Below are positions 52,910 through 63,311 of a stretch of DNA of 64,000 bases, piece after piece. Source of the DNA: Porphyra umbilicalis. Taxonomy: Eukaryota; Rhodophyta; Bangiophyceae; Bangiales; Bangiaceae. A program made the position numbers and the translations under genes. The first letter of the stretch is position 1. Each line of letters opens with the position of its first letter. The DNA lies in the NCBI GenBank assembly GCA_002049455.2, contig KV918936.1:62001-126000 (forward strand), given 5' to 3'. A model generated the notes under the pieces. The model saw nothing but the letters and a program-made list of their open reading frames with translations, did no database searches and was not told the DNA's origin.

Positions 52910-53515
52910 AGGGGGCCCACGGCGGCAGAGTATCTCATCTCCTCGTCGGCAATCGCGAAGGACGGCGCAGACGCGGACAACTCGTAGTCGGGCGGCCGCC
53001 GGGTCCTCGGTCCGACAAGGGGGGTGAAGGTAACCGCGTTGTGTAAGAGGGGAGGAGGGGGGCCCCGAGGGCCAACAGAATCAAGAAACTGTGGGCGCCA
53101 CGGGGGGGGGAGTGGACAGCACGTCGTGGGGTGGGAGGAGGAACGAGTCGGCGAACACCGTGTCTCAGAGATCGCGGATGGGTTACGTCGCGGGGTGGCG
53201 CGGAGGAGTCGCGGAGTCGTGCGTGGGGGGGCGGGTGAGACCGGGGTGCGCGTGTGGGCCCATGGGGAGGAGTGGGGCCAACGTGCGTCACAGGGTGTGT
53301 GAACGCAGCGAGAAGCCGGTGCGGGCCGCGCGCCACGCCAAGCCAGTGTGGCATGGGCCCGATCCATTCCGCGGACTGACCTCGACAACCCTTCTGGGGC
53401 GGGGATCGGGGGGGGGGTGGTTGTGCCCGGCACCCGGCCAGGGGGCCGGGCCGGACCCCCCTCCTCGGAAGCGTCGCGAGACGGGCAGGGACGCCACGTC
53501 ACGCAACGAGGGGGC
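52910..53515 (+). other. Gypsy-3 3' region before the LTR
   Basis: Aligns with 2004-2540 and 25830-26473, including the ACCCGGCCAGGGGGCCGGGCC palindrome and the GGGACGCCACGTCACGC block. No sense gene. It ends with the purine run CGAGGGGGC next to the LTR. Confidence 0.75.
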
Positions 53516-54662
53516 TGTTTGGCGGTCGGGGATCCCATAGTTGGAAGGGGCGTGGCCCCTCAGCTGTGGACAGCACACCCCCGGGGGCCGCCCCACAGAA
53601 TGTCGATCCGGGCCAGCGAGGAAATGACCTGTTCAGATCTCGGGGAAGTCCGAGTCGGTCGGGGGCGGGGCATTTCCCCTGTGGGATTCCCAGCCCCAAT
53701 ACTACTTGTTTGAACTTTTCGCTTTAGAGGGATTTATCTGTTTGGCGCATTTGGGGTGGTTACTTTGGCCGCCGGCGGTTGGGCTGAGGAGGGGTTTATT
53801 GACAGCGGGAACGCCGTCCCCGTCGCCGTTTGATAAAACCAACTGTGCTTTGGACAAATATTACCCCCTGGGATTTGCCGTGATCCTCTCCTCCCGTTGG
53901 GGGAAGGCTGGGCTGTGGGTCGATTTCTGGGGCAGTTCCTTCGACATACAGTGTGGTAGTATGCCACCTACCGCCGTCACCTGTCGCGATCCGTCTCAAC
54001 AGGAGGCGCAGATCGCAGAGGACCACACAGACCCATGGTCACTTACCAGGCCATGGCATTGGGATGGTTAGGAAGACGGTCACCAACTTAGTGACCCAGA
54101 TCACGGCTTGACGAGTGACTTGCTTTAGTACCGAAGTTCGGAAATATACACCCAAATGGGGTAACCGTTACATCTTCCTAATCGTCATGGGTTTTCATGC
54201 TGCGTTAATGTTTTGGTATGTACGCCTTGCTTACTAAATGGGATTCGTTTGAGCGGGAGCGATTCGTGGTTTACTACCCTCCACTCCCAGTAAGAGTGCG
54301 TGGCCCTGGTGGGTCGGGGTGCGTGTCTATGTTGAAACCCCCTTTTGCGTGTTCTGGGCGGGGTCCCCGAGGGTATAAATGGGGAAGGTCTTCGGTGCTG
54401 GCCCCGACCCCCTTCGCCCACGAAGTAAACATTCGGCTCCAACAGTGCTGTGTCGTGCTCTTCGGGATGTACCAGGCCACGCCAGTTGTTTGTTGGCAGT
54501 TCTGGTGTTTTCTTCCGTGGTCCTTGCTCGAAACCACCGGGCGCACGGCACGGTCGCCCCCTGGGCTGAGGTTGGGGGTGCTGTGGTGCCACAGACAGAG
54601 CTGATCAAGAGGTCGCTTCGGCAAGACGACGAACCAACGTCGTGGTGCCTAGAACCGCTACA
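53516..54662 (+). repeat. Gypsy-3 3' LTR, interrupted by a solo LTR
   Basis: The left part 53516-53951 and right part 54594-54662 align with the Gypsy-1 LTRs (TGTTTGGCGGTCGG start, AACCGCTACA end). The insert 53952-54593 separates them. Confidence 0.88.
53952..54593 (+). repeat. Solo LTR (642 bp) of an unrelated element
   Basis: Starts TGTGGTAGTATGCC, ends GGTGCTGTGGTGCCACA, and is flanked by TACAG (53947-53951) and GACAG (54594-54598), a probable 5-bp duplication with one change. GGGTATAAATGGGG at about 54372 is a good TATA box. No internal element sequence remains, as expected after LTR-LTR recombination. Confidence 0.75.
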
Positions 54663-55787
54663 CACTTATGGATGTTGCGCCCCCGAATGGGGCGACAGCT
54701 ACCGGGCCCAGCGCGGTCGAGCCTATCGGTAAGACGCCCTTTTTCAACGCCCTCGGTAGAGCAACAGAGACCACCGTGCGCGCGCGCGCTTCCGTATGGC
54801 CGAAAAAACTCACAATAGCAGAGTACCCCGTCTGTGTGGTGCCGGTACACTCAGGCACGATTGCCAGCATATTTGCGGCGGCCGGCGCCGCCGCCTTGCC
54901 AGCGTCGACGCGGCGGAGGCGCCCCCCCCCTCCCACTGTCGGGACGGAAGCCACGTACGGCTGCCTTGAAGAGCTAGTAGGGGGCTGGCCGCCCGTGTCT
55001 GTGCACGTGTGCACCCCGATGGGTACGCGTCGCGCGTGTGTTTAGGGCGCCACCGCCATTTTGAGAGCCAAGGCGCCGGCGGCGCGTTTGTTAAGGGAGG
55101 TCGGCCGGCCCGTGCGCTCATTGTGCTTTCGACGCACGCGTGCCACGCCCGGAACAAGAATTGCAGCCGTGCAACACATGACTTCAGGCTCCACACGTGA
55201 AGTCAAGTCATGAATGATTTCAAAAGAAGTGCACAAGAACCGTCCTCAAGGGCTGTGTATCCGGCCAGCTGGCTGCCTAATACATGCGATCGATTGATCC
55301 GACGAAGAGATTACGTGCGATCAAGGTGGTTAAGAGAACGATCACATGCCTGGTAGTACGCCATCGGCCAAATTGACACCGCCAGGGTACCTCTCAGGAA
55401 AACGCAATCGACAGCCTGTAAGCCAATTCGCGCTTCCCGACCACCTTTTACCCCCAGTTAAAATCACCAAGATCAAAATCAAATGAATCGCACCGGCCAC
55501 CTCTGGTATCGCCAGCCATGCGACCAACACGTTGAGTTCTGACAGTAACGACGGTGTGCGTTCTTTTTAAAATCACTGGACTTTATTCCCATTGGCTTTA
55601 GTCAAGAGTACTACTCATGATGAACAAAAACTGACCACTTTCTACCCCGCGAGCCCCTTTGCATTCTTTTCTGAAGCCAAAGCACGTTGCCGGAGTCGCT
55701 GTGCACGTAAAACGGGACCGTGACCACGACACAAGCCGTTGCGCTGTAAGTTGTCGGCATGAACAGGTCCGCAAGCTTTGGGCAATG
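54663..55787. other. No confident gene
   Basis: 54663-55050 is open on both strands (plus frame 54668-55045, minus frame 54658-55014) with no recognisable product. 55200-55650 is clearly richer in A/T than its surroundings and has no frame of note. Confidence 0.45.
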
Positions 55788-56291
55788 TCAAACATGTGCT
55801 TCATCTTCCGAACAAGTGCTCATGTCGTCTGTGAGGGAGGTTGGTATCGTTTCCAGCGACAACTCGCTCTCAATGGGGTCAAAAAACGCCGTCGAGGGCG
55901 TTGTACAGGCTGGAAATGACGATTCGTGCTGCACTCGGTCGAAGCAGTTAGTAGTACCTAGAAAACATGCGTTTCTACGCTCTAAGACATGTGCTTGGAT
56001 TTTTGATTGGCGCAGGACGGCGTCCTTGCACTCTATCAGTCGGTAGCTCCCATCGTCAGAGAGTGGCATGCACCAGACAAAAGCAGAACGCCGAGAGTCC
56101 TTCTGTAACGCGACAGCTTCTTTGACAGTCTTGTGTTTGCCGTCAGCCCCAACAAGGACCCGACGAAGGACTCGTTTCGTCTGCGGCACGAGCTCCCTGC
56201 CCTTGATGGTCCCTGTTCGGCGGCAATGCCTCTGTGACAGCATGGACTGAATTTGTGGCCAAGACGTGGCGGCGACTGCTTCGCTGCGCAC
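55788..56291 (-). pseudogene. Minus-strand frame, possible C-terminal part of a decayed transposase
   Basis: 168 codons, protein-like: KRVLRRVLVGADGKHKTVKE, then SAFVWCMPLSDDGSYRLIEC and an acidic Ser/Thr-rich tail ending TCSEDEAHV. No domain recognised. It is the last of a run of minus-strand frames from 60902 to 55788 and may be the tail of the same gene. Confidence 0.35.
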
Positions 56292-56569
56292 TGATTATTC
56301 CAGGTTGCGGACGACGCCTTCATGAAAGACTCGCCCGAGTGCTCTCAGGACCCATCATAATGCAGAACGCGCCAAGCCGAAGGCTCGAGCACGAGGAGTG
56401 CTTCAGGCCAACATGGTCTTGCAGGCCACTGCAGCCACCGGCGGGGAGGAAGAGAGGCTGCTCGGCCCCGCGAGGTCGACGGAAGCCACAACATAAAGGG
56501 GTCACGCATTTTTCAGAACGACCTTGAAAATTTAAAGCAGCAACAATGAGCCTCAAACAGACGCTGTGG

Positions 56570-56890
56570 TCAAGGAGTCTCGCCTATGCTATTACTTGTC
56601 CAGGGAAAAAAGTGTTTGGAAACGTATTGTTGCTTGTGACGCTCATGCGGCAGGTCGGCGATGGTCTCCGGCGTGCCAAGGAGCCCGTGGCACTCGCACA
56701 GCTCCTCAAAATCAAGCTCTATGCGCTCGAGGCGCTGAATATCCGTCAGAACAAGGGCGGCCAGCTTTGGAAAGCCTGTCTCCTCATCAATGTCCCACCG
56801 TACTCGCTTGCAGCAAAAATCCGTCGTCACGCAGTTGTTCCGTGTCGTGGCGCTGACGGAACACTGCACGATGATAACGTCGCGCCGCAC
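56570..56890 (-). pseudogene. Minus-strand frame with transposase-like look
   Basis: 106 codons, including CKRVRWDIDEETGFPKLAAL and VLTDIQRLERIELDFEELCE, protein-like and in line with the frame ending at 56936. The context (DEETGFPKL followed by a DIQRLER helix) recalls the tail of large cut-and-paste transposases, from memory only. Confidence 0.35.
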
Positions 56891-56935
56891 TCCATCTACG
56901 GCGCGGACGAAGAGTTGCGCCAGCCCGTACTGGGG

Positions 56936-57688
56936 CTATCCCCGGAAGTTGGCGTCGCGGAAGCTGACATGGTCAAACCACGGCTTGTGGAAGAACATGG
57001 GGGCGGCGCGAATGAACTGGTTCAACCGGCAGCCGGGCCGCCATTTCAGCTCGGCTTCAAACCTCTGCGAGTTGCGCACAATGAGATGCTGCTCGTCGCC
57101 AACTCTGAGCAGCTCCTTTAGTCTTTGCAGGCGTCCTCCTACCCCCGTCGTCACGTCCCCGACTCGCATACGACGCCCACTGATACGCACGCGCCGCCGC
57201 CGCAGACGACTGCCTTGGGGCCTCCCAGCCCCAACAGCCACTCCAATCTCCATGGTGGTCGCCTCGTCGTCGGCTATCTCGACCTTAGCTTCAGCTTCGC
57301 CAGCCGTGTCTCCTTGAAGTGCGTTGTTGAAAAGCGGCGGTCCCACGCCTGGGGCCCCCTCGTCCGCTCTTGCCTCACCCTCGGCACTAATATGGACACC
57401 CCGTCCACCAGTTATTTGACCGATCAGGTGAAGGCCCGCCTCAGTCCGCATCTTGTCCTGTGCATCACTGGCAATAATGCGGGCGAGAGGTTGCTCACAC
57501 CGAAGCATCTGCACTGAGAAAGAGGTCGTCTGCTTGTTGGTGTTGGCCAACATGATCTTGGCAAGGCGGCGCAGCCTCTCGTTGACGCTTGTGTCGGGTT
57601 GAACCAGAGTGCCTTGGTTCAGCAGCTCGTCCAAGAAGAAGGAGGCTAGCGCATGCAGCATAGTTGTGTGCACGTGCCCGAACAGCAC
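56936..57688 (-). pseudogene. Minus-strand frame, candidate transposase segment (250 codons)
   Basis: Starts MLFGHVHTTMLHALASFFLD and ends KWRPGCRLNQFIRAAPMFFH then KPWFDHVSFRD. The RAAPMFFHKPWFDHV pattern (Arg-Ala-x-Pro, aromatic, Pro-Trp-Phe-Asp) resembles the C-terminal region of large KDZ/Plavaka-type transposases as I remember them. The middle is Ala/Gly/Glu-rich. If this is right, the gene ran from right to left and is now broken between frames. Confidence 0.4.
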
Positions 57689-57721
57689 GGCAATGTTGTA
57701 CCAGAAGAACTGATAGGCATC

Positions 57722-57904
57722 CTATAGGAGAGCCGTCGCCTTTTCGGTGGTCTGCTGCTTGCCTCTCGCCTCTTTGTCACCGCATTGCTTGTTCATCAGG
57801 GCCGCTGCGCGACAGATGAACCCACGCACCGCCTCATGCATCGTTCGGGTGCCGAATAGCGACTTGTAGGCGTCTTTAGTTCCAGTGACATCAGGCACGG
57901 GCAC
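57722..57904 (-). pseudogene. Short minus-strand frame in the same series
   Basis: 60 codons (MPVPDVTGTKDAYKSLFGTR, HEAVRGFICRAAALMNKQCG). Protein-like and lying between the two larger candidate segments. Confidence 0.25.
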
Positions 57905-58413
57905 GTTTTCGGCTCCCTATTCGCCGCCGGACAGCATTTCGTCGGTGCCGGAGCCGAAATGGAGGGGTAAAGCTCAGCCGGCCTCGCTATCGGCGTCGCT
58001 GTTTGTCCAAAATCTGTAACCGGTGTCGCACCCCGAGCCGTTGCGAGCGGGCGTCTTCGAGCACGTCATGGGTACCGGCGATCCCGACCCAGTCGCCTGC
58101 CGCTCTCTGGCCGTCCGAGTTGTGGTCGTGCGCCGCCACCGCTTGACGACAAAACACGGGCCGGTCGACCCGGGCTGCCTCCGGCCGAGCAGTCCTCGTA
58201 CCATGAAGGCCCAGACGAACACCCTGTGCTATTCCGCACAAAGTACCTGAAAGAGTGAAAAAAAAAAATAGAAGAGGAAGCAAGAGCGCGCTGAAGATGC
58301 CCACGCCATCAGGGGTCGAAAATTGCAGGACAGTGAGACACTGAAAATACCCGGTGACACCCGCCACCCCAGAGAGCTCACACGAAAAGAAACGAGGCAA
58401 TGAGAGGATTGGC

Positions 58414-58557
58414 GTATACAGCCGTTCACCGAAAATTCCCGCACTCCAACTGTTGCAAAACAGTTCCAAATCGGCCTCTGCGGGGTCGAAGAGGCCGATT
58501 TGGAACTCTTTCGTAACTGTTTGAGTGCGGGAATTTTAGGAGAGCGGCTGTACATAC
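58414..58557. repeat. 66-bp inverted repeat with 10-bp spacer
   Basis: The left arm 58414-58479 ends AGTTCCAAATCGGCCTCT. The right arm 58490-58557 begins AGAGGCCGATTTGGAACT. Arms are about 85% identical, including AAAATTCCCGCACTC / GAGTGCGGGAATTTT. It sits in the gap between frames of the putative transposase series. It could be a fold-back element or two transposon ends joined head to head. Confidence 0.85.
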
Positions 58558-58608
58558 CCAGAAGCAACGAAAGATGCTACGATGAGGTGGCTGAAATCGC
58601 GGATGCTT

Positions 58609-59109
58609 TCATTCATGGCGATGATGCTCTTGGCGACGAATCCATACCGTGCAAGGCCAGCCTTGAAAAGAACCTAGAGGAGAGCGGGAATCTTCTGCGA
58701 GAGCACGCGGAGGACTCCAAGTTTCATCTCCTGCCAGCGCGTGCAGCAAGGCCTGCAGTAACGAGATAAGATGGTCAGAGTCTCGCCTACGCAAGGTCTT
58801 TCCCATTCCCATGTACACCCAACCAGATTCCAGAAAAGCAACCCGCCAGAAAGAGACCGCACATATGTGACGCATATCGATACCAAATATGCGGTACAAG
58901 CAGCACGGCCCCGACCTCATCCCGTGAAAGGTCGCCAACGCAGGGATGATGGCCACAATGGAGGTGTTCCCCTTAATCTGCTCCGAGCGTGCTGCACCAG
59001 CACCGTCCTCAAGTGCCTCCACAGCCCCAATCTGGGTGGCCACCGTCAATAGCACCTCGCGGACGTGCTCGCCGCGGCCACAGAATGCCGCAGAGCTCTT
59101 GTGGACCAT
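58609..59109 (-). pseudogene. Minus-strand frame, candidate transposase segment (166 codons)
   Basis: Contains EQIKGNTSIVAIIPALATFH followed by GMRSGPCCLYRIFGIDMRHI. The stretch A-L-x-x-x-x-G-x-x-x-G...L-Y-R-I-F-G-I-D-x-x-H-I resembles the block around a catalytic Asp in CxC/KDZ-type transposases, from memory. Low confidence on family. Confidence 0.4.
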
Positions 59110-59629
59110 GCAATGCGAGCACGGCCACCATCAGCCGCTCAGCTTTCAGGCGCAGCGCATGACGCTTCTCCGGTTGGTCCGCCGCATAGATAGCAATCCG
59201 CGACACGGCCAACACAAGGTCCACCCCGCAAGGACTCTGCAACGGAACGCCATGCTTGCTGGCCGGGACCAGGCGGTGAAGAGGCACAGAGAAGCACCGC
59301 TGGAAGAGAGCGTCGCTTAACACGCGCACCTGCTTCTTCTCAGCAGAGTCGTTGTTGTCCGGATTGATAATCCGGACGTACCTAATGGATATCCTTTTTA
59401 TATATTCTATGAGGATGTTAGAAAGGCGCACGCGCATCGGGTACACATAGTTGGTCGCGCGATGAAAATCAAAGCTACATACAAGGCGCCGAGACAAAAG
59501 ATAAAAGTTAGTGACTAAACCCAAGAGTGAGTCATGGGAAGGAGCTTCACATTCATGCAGCAAAATGACGACACTCTCGCAGAGCCCCATACAAAGAGAA
59601 AGCGTAGCCACGACCCAACTCACCCCCAT
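59009..59629 (-). pseudogene. Minus-strand frame upstream in the same series (206 codons)
   Basis: Protein-like in the middle: VRLSNILIEYIKRISIRYVR and KKQVRVLSDALFQRCFSVPL, then RIAIYAADQPEKRHALRLKA. It overlaps the next frame (58609-59109) at its end, consistent with a frameshift or an intron between them. Confidence 0.35.
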
Positions 59630-59660
59630 TTCACGAGATCAAAGACGCATCGGAGGAGAA

Positions 59661-60902
59661 CTAAACGGCCGTGGCAAGCGATTTGATCGGCTTGCCGTCG
59701 TGGATGGCGTTGGCGTGAACGTCGAGCACATCCGCCTCTTGCTCGAGGTACACGTCACAGTCCGACCAGTTGCAGCGCTTGATGGAACTGTCATCATGGA
59801 TCTGCCTTTGCCCGTGCAGTTGCACGTCGGTTGCCCGCCCGAACGCCTCTTGAGCGACTTCCATCACGTCGCAGAAGTTAATCTTGTAGACATCGCCCTC
59901 CACCTTGTCGGTGACCTGCCGCTGGATCTTGGCAAGGCACCGGTCCTGCTCGCCCTTGAGCGACGTGGTGAAGGCCTCGGCAGTTGGGAAGGCGGACGTG
60001 AGCGGGCCCTTGACCACCTTGTCGTTGGCATCACGGATCGTCCGGCGCAGCGGCTTCCTCAAGTTCGTCTTCTTGGCCAAACGCGGACCGCTGGTCGAGG
60101 ATGGGGCGCTGCCCCCTGAGTTGCTGCCCTTTGAGTCGCCTCCACCAGAAAAGCTGCTAGTTGAGCTCTTCGACCACTTGCTCGACGGAGACGGCATTTC
60201 CTGCTCGAGCTTCCGAATGACGCGGTTGGCCACCGCTGCGGTGGCGAGCTCAACCGCCGCGACAGAATCGAAGTATTCAATGCGCGCCTTGTTTGTCATG
60301 CCATAGCTGCCCGTCGACAGAGCCATCAGACGATTCGCATTGATTTCATCTCCAGAAAAGTTCGACTGCCGGCCCTGTCGATGCGCCGGGACGAGCGTCC
60401 CGGCCCGCGCCATGTCTCCCTTGTATAGGAGGAATCGGTATACCAGCGCCGACGTCGCGCTGCGCAAAATGGGCCGCAGAAGATAGAGGCGGACCGGCGA
60501 GGCGCTCAGCGCGACGTGGACCACAATGACACGTTCTTCCTCCGGGTCACGACCGTCAAGGTCATCCCCAGCAGCGTCATCTGGAGCCACAAGGAGAAGC
60601 GACAAGTTGTGGTGGCAATCGTCCTCGGACGCACCCTCCGGCACCTCAACAGCTAGCGTACCCGACCCATTCGCTGCGACGGCAGCCGCGGGCGCCCTGA
60701 GTGCCGTGCCAACTGGCAGCGGGATGTCAAAAGATACTTTGCCGGCATGGAAGAGGAAGATGTGCGGTTCTTGATTTCCCTGTATGGGGGACGTTGCGCC
60801 GCAAAACGGGCATGGCAGATGCTTTGTCGGTTGCACGTCGTCCGATGACCACGAGGAAGGTATGATGCAGATGGTCTCTGTGAGATGGTCGGGGGTGTGC
60901 AA
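59661..60902 (-). CDS. Unknown protein with N-terminal CPFC motif (413 codons)
   Basis: The longest clean frame of this region. N-terminal PCPFCGATSPIQGNQEPHIF has a Cys pair that could belong to a zinc finger. A middle part follows, with VIVVHVALSASPVRLYLLRP and TSALVYRFLLYKGDMARAGT, then a Ser/Gly-rich linker (about residues 235-275). The C-terminal half is charged (SLKGEQDRCLAKIQRQVTDK, then KRCNWSDCDVYLEQEADVLD). The stop lies about 30 bp from the next frame of the same strand, so it may be the first exon or N-terminal part of the putative transposase gene, or a separate gene. No family recognised; it could also be a host gene. Confidence 0.45.
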   Translation of the reverse strand: MHTPDHLTETICIIPSSWSSDDVQPTKHLPCPFCGATSPIQGNQEPHIFLFHAGKVSFDIPLPVGTALRAPAAAVAANGSGTLAVEVPEGASEDDCHHNLSLLLVAPDDAAGDDLDGRDPEEERVIVVHVALSASPVRLYLLRPILRSATSALVYRFLLYKGDMARAGTLVPAHRQGRQSNFSGDEINANRLMALSTGSYGMTNKARIEYFDSVAAVELATAAVANRVIRKLEQEMPSPSSKWSKSSTSSFSGGGDSKGSNSGGSAPSSTSGPRLAKKTNLRKPLRRTIRDANDKVVKGPLTSAFPTAEAFTTSLKGEQDRCLAKIQRQVTDKVEGDVYKINFCDVMEVAQEAFGRATDVQLHGQRQIHDDSSIKRCNWSDCDVYLEQEADVLDVHANAIHDGKPIKSLATAV

Positions 60903-61194
60903 GGGGAAGGAACACGATCATCGGGGGGGTTCGGGGGAAAAGAGAAGGGAAGGGGCAGCCAAACACCAGTCAGCAGCCGCGACGACCAGCTGCTGCGCCG
61001 CGCGGCCGCGCGCCAGCAGCGCCAATGGTCACCATTTCGACCACCAGCCGCCTCGTATCAATGCCGCGAAGCAGCAGAGGGCGCGGGGGCGCCCCCCCCC
61101 CCCCCCAGCCGTCCACGTCCAAGCCTTCTCCCCCGTGGCCTTGTGGTTGTAGATGTAGGTGCGCCCGTCGGGCGATGCGGCTGCCTCCTACCTG
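60903..61194. other. GC-rich spacer
   Basis: Runs of G (60924-60931) and C (61091-61105), no believable gene. It would be the upstream region of the minus-strand frame 59661-60902. Confidence 0.4.
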
Positions 61195-61700
61195 TCGGGT
61201 AGAAGCACGACGGCACCGTCCGTCAGGGCTCCCATGGCGTCATTGGCGGCGCCAGCGGCAGCGCCCGCCGGGCATCCACCCCTCTCCCCCCCCCTGTTCA
61301 ACTGATGCCCCCACCATAGGCTGCAAGTGTAGGTGGCCCCACCTGCTGGGCAGGGGCATGTCGACACCGTCAGTTAAGGCGCCCGCGGCGTCACCGCCCG
61401 CGCGACCGGCGGCGCCCGCAGTGCGCCCGCCCCTGTATCACCCCCCCCCTCCACCGCCGCCTTCGCCAGCGGTAGAGGGCTTCTCCACCCGCCGGGCAGG
61501 GGCACGTCGGCACCACCCGTCGGGTCTCCCGCGGCGGCACCGGCGGTGGCACTGGCGGCGCTTGCCGAGCGCCCGCCTTGTTCGAACTCCCCCCCTCACC
61601 GTCGCCCCCGCCGGCTGCTGTGGGGGTCCTCCGCCCACCGGGCTGACGCGCGCCTGTACCGCCCGTCGGGGCGCCCGCGGCTGCACCGGATTTGGCACCC
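61195..61700. repeat. Imperfect tandem repeat, about 145-150 bp, 3-4 copies
   Basis: The block CGGGCAGGGGCACGTCGGCACC followed by C/G-rich GGCGCCCGCGGCG recurs at about 61195, 61350, 61493 and 61636 with divergence. Each copy is followed by a C run or CCCCCCC stretch. Open frames across it are repeat artefacts. Confidence 0.65.
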
Positions 61701-62841
61701 GCGTCTTCCCGCAGGGGGCCCGCCCTCCCCACCGCTGGCTCCGCTGGCGGCAGCAGGTGCGTCTGTCAGCGAAGCTCCGTCCACATTGGCAGGTAAAGCC
61801 ACGAGAACGGCAACAACAATGGTCGTCCGCTAGAAGCCCGTCGGCCCGTGAAGGACGGACGCGGGCGCCGCCGTGACCTGACGTGTCTCCGCCACAGCCG
61901 CGACCGGTATCGGGCGTGAGGGGAGCTGTGACGGCAGGAGTCTCGAGGACGCAAGGTTGCTGGCGGGTGGGCCTGACAGGGGCACGGGGAGAGGGGTGGC
62001 CGTGCGGGCCGGCGAACGGAGAGGGGCGGTCACCTTGTCACTCGCCCTGTGACGAACGGCACCCCGCTCCGGTCTTCGGTCTTAAAGAAGTGCGGCTTCG
62101 ACTGCCACGCAGAAGCGAAAGCGGCCGCAAACTTGAAGCGAGCCTGGCGAACATTTTGATGGGACTTGCTCACTTGATTTTCATCGATTTCTCGACCGCG
62201 TGACTTCAACTCCGGCTCCACAGCACTCCGGTTCCCCAACACTGCAGCCCAATGAATTCGGTCGTCATCCTGCACGGATACTGCCGTTGCAGCACAGCGA
62301 CGCCCCGTCGATTCCTGTCGCCGCCTGATGACACTCTTTCCACGACAAGTGAATCATCGCCATTTGATTGGCCGTGAACTGGATCTGACAGAACGTGCAC
62401 ACGTGCGAGCAAATACCAACAAGTCGAGTAAAACTGCACGAATCTCAATGACTTCGCCGAGAGATTTTATGTAAAAACTCAGGCACTCCTTGTTAAGACA
62501 GATGCGTCCACGTGGCGTGCTCTTTCATTTTTACCGGAAACCGACGAGGGGGCAGCGATAATTTATGGTCAAGGAATTCATCGGGATTTTACAAGACTTG
62601 CAAAGAGACTGGAGTGACCTCCCTCAAGCGTACCTTACGCTTCACGTCGTGCCTGAACTACGATGGTATAGCAGGAATTCTCAGCCTCGAACAAAACGAA
62701 CAGGAATCCTGCGCATGTTGCGGTGTGAGCGCAGCAGCAATGGGGTTCTCTTGCCGCATCAACGGTCCGTGACAACCTCATCCGCGGCGCATCGCGGACA
62801 GAGCAAGATTAGAAGGAAGATGTGTTCGTCGGGGAGCGGCG
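61701..62841. other. No confident gene
   Basis: Short frames only (for example 62512-62772 plus strand), none recognised. 62040-62830 has lower GC than its left neighbour. Confidence 0.4.
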
Positions 62842-63220
62842 TGTTGAAACACAGTGGGAATAGGGGATGGGGGACCACGGTGAAGTGGTTGAGTGGCTTG
62901 AGCTTGTGTGTATGTGTGCCAACGTGCTTTGTTGGTTGTCTCTTCAAAGCGCCCCTCTTCCCATCCAGGGCACTTCTCAAGTAGTCCAAGTCGGAGCACT
63001 CAAGCCCACCACGCAGCCCAAGCAGCTCGCCCGCGCACGCTCCCGCCCACACTCTAAATCAAAACGCTCACCAGATCAAAGCTTCAGGGATCTAAGCAGA
63101 GCCCACGCAAATCAAAGCATCAGAAACGCAAACACAAAAAATGTGAAATCGCAAAACTTTCACTCAAAATCGCACGGGTACAAATGTCGAATGCACCAGC
63201 GGTCACCAAACCGCGAGGAA
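62842..63220 (-). repeat. Copia LTR remnant, Copia-0 family
   Basis: Starts TGTTGAAACACAGTGGGAAT and continues GGGGGACCACGGTGAAGTGG, the reverse complement of the right end of the Copia-0 LTR (1890-2003). The similarity fades to the right. It is the 3' LTR end of the minus-strand copia element whose pol lies at 63547-64000. Confidence 0.7.
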
Positions 63221-63223
63221 GTC

Positions 63224-63311
63224 GCATGGGTAGCCTAGTGGAAATTAAGGCACCCACTCTCATTAGGCGTGACCTTCGGGTCGCGTCCGGCAGTCGGGGA
63301 TTCGAACCCTG
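63224..63311 (+). tRNA. tRNA-like sequence (pseudogene or SINE head), not a working tRNA
   Basis: An A box TAGCCTAGTGG (63231-63241) lies in a D-arm GCC/GGC. A 7-bp hairpin CGTGACC/GGTCGCG with TTCG loop stands where a long variable arm would be. A T-arm CGGGG-ATTCGAA-CCCTG (63295-63311) contains a B box. The layout recalls tRNA-Ser or tRNA-Leu. The bases after the T-arm do not pair with the bases before the D-arm, and no clean anticodon stem forms, so it is not functional. It could be a tRNA pseudogene or a tRNA-derived SINE. Confidence 0.5.

Larger units (their letters stand above)
43170..54662 (+). mobile_element. Gypsy-3: truncated Ty3/gypsy chromovirus, Gypsy-1 family, split by a TIR element
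   Basis: A 5'-truncated relative of Gypsy-1: part of RT and RNase H and most of integrase (43170-44390), the end of integrase and part of the chromodomain region (50743-50990), the antisense accessory frames (51254-52906), the 3' region (52910-53515) and the 3' LTR (53516-54662, itself interrupted). The TIR element 44391-50739 lies inside integrase with TTA on both sides. Broken, with many breaks; older than Gypsy-1. Confidence 0.85.

Noticed and set aside
62512-62772. Small plus-strand frame as a gene
   Set aside because: Short, no homologue recognised, no context support.
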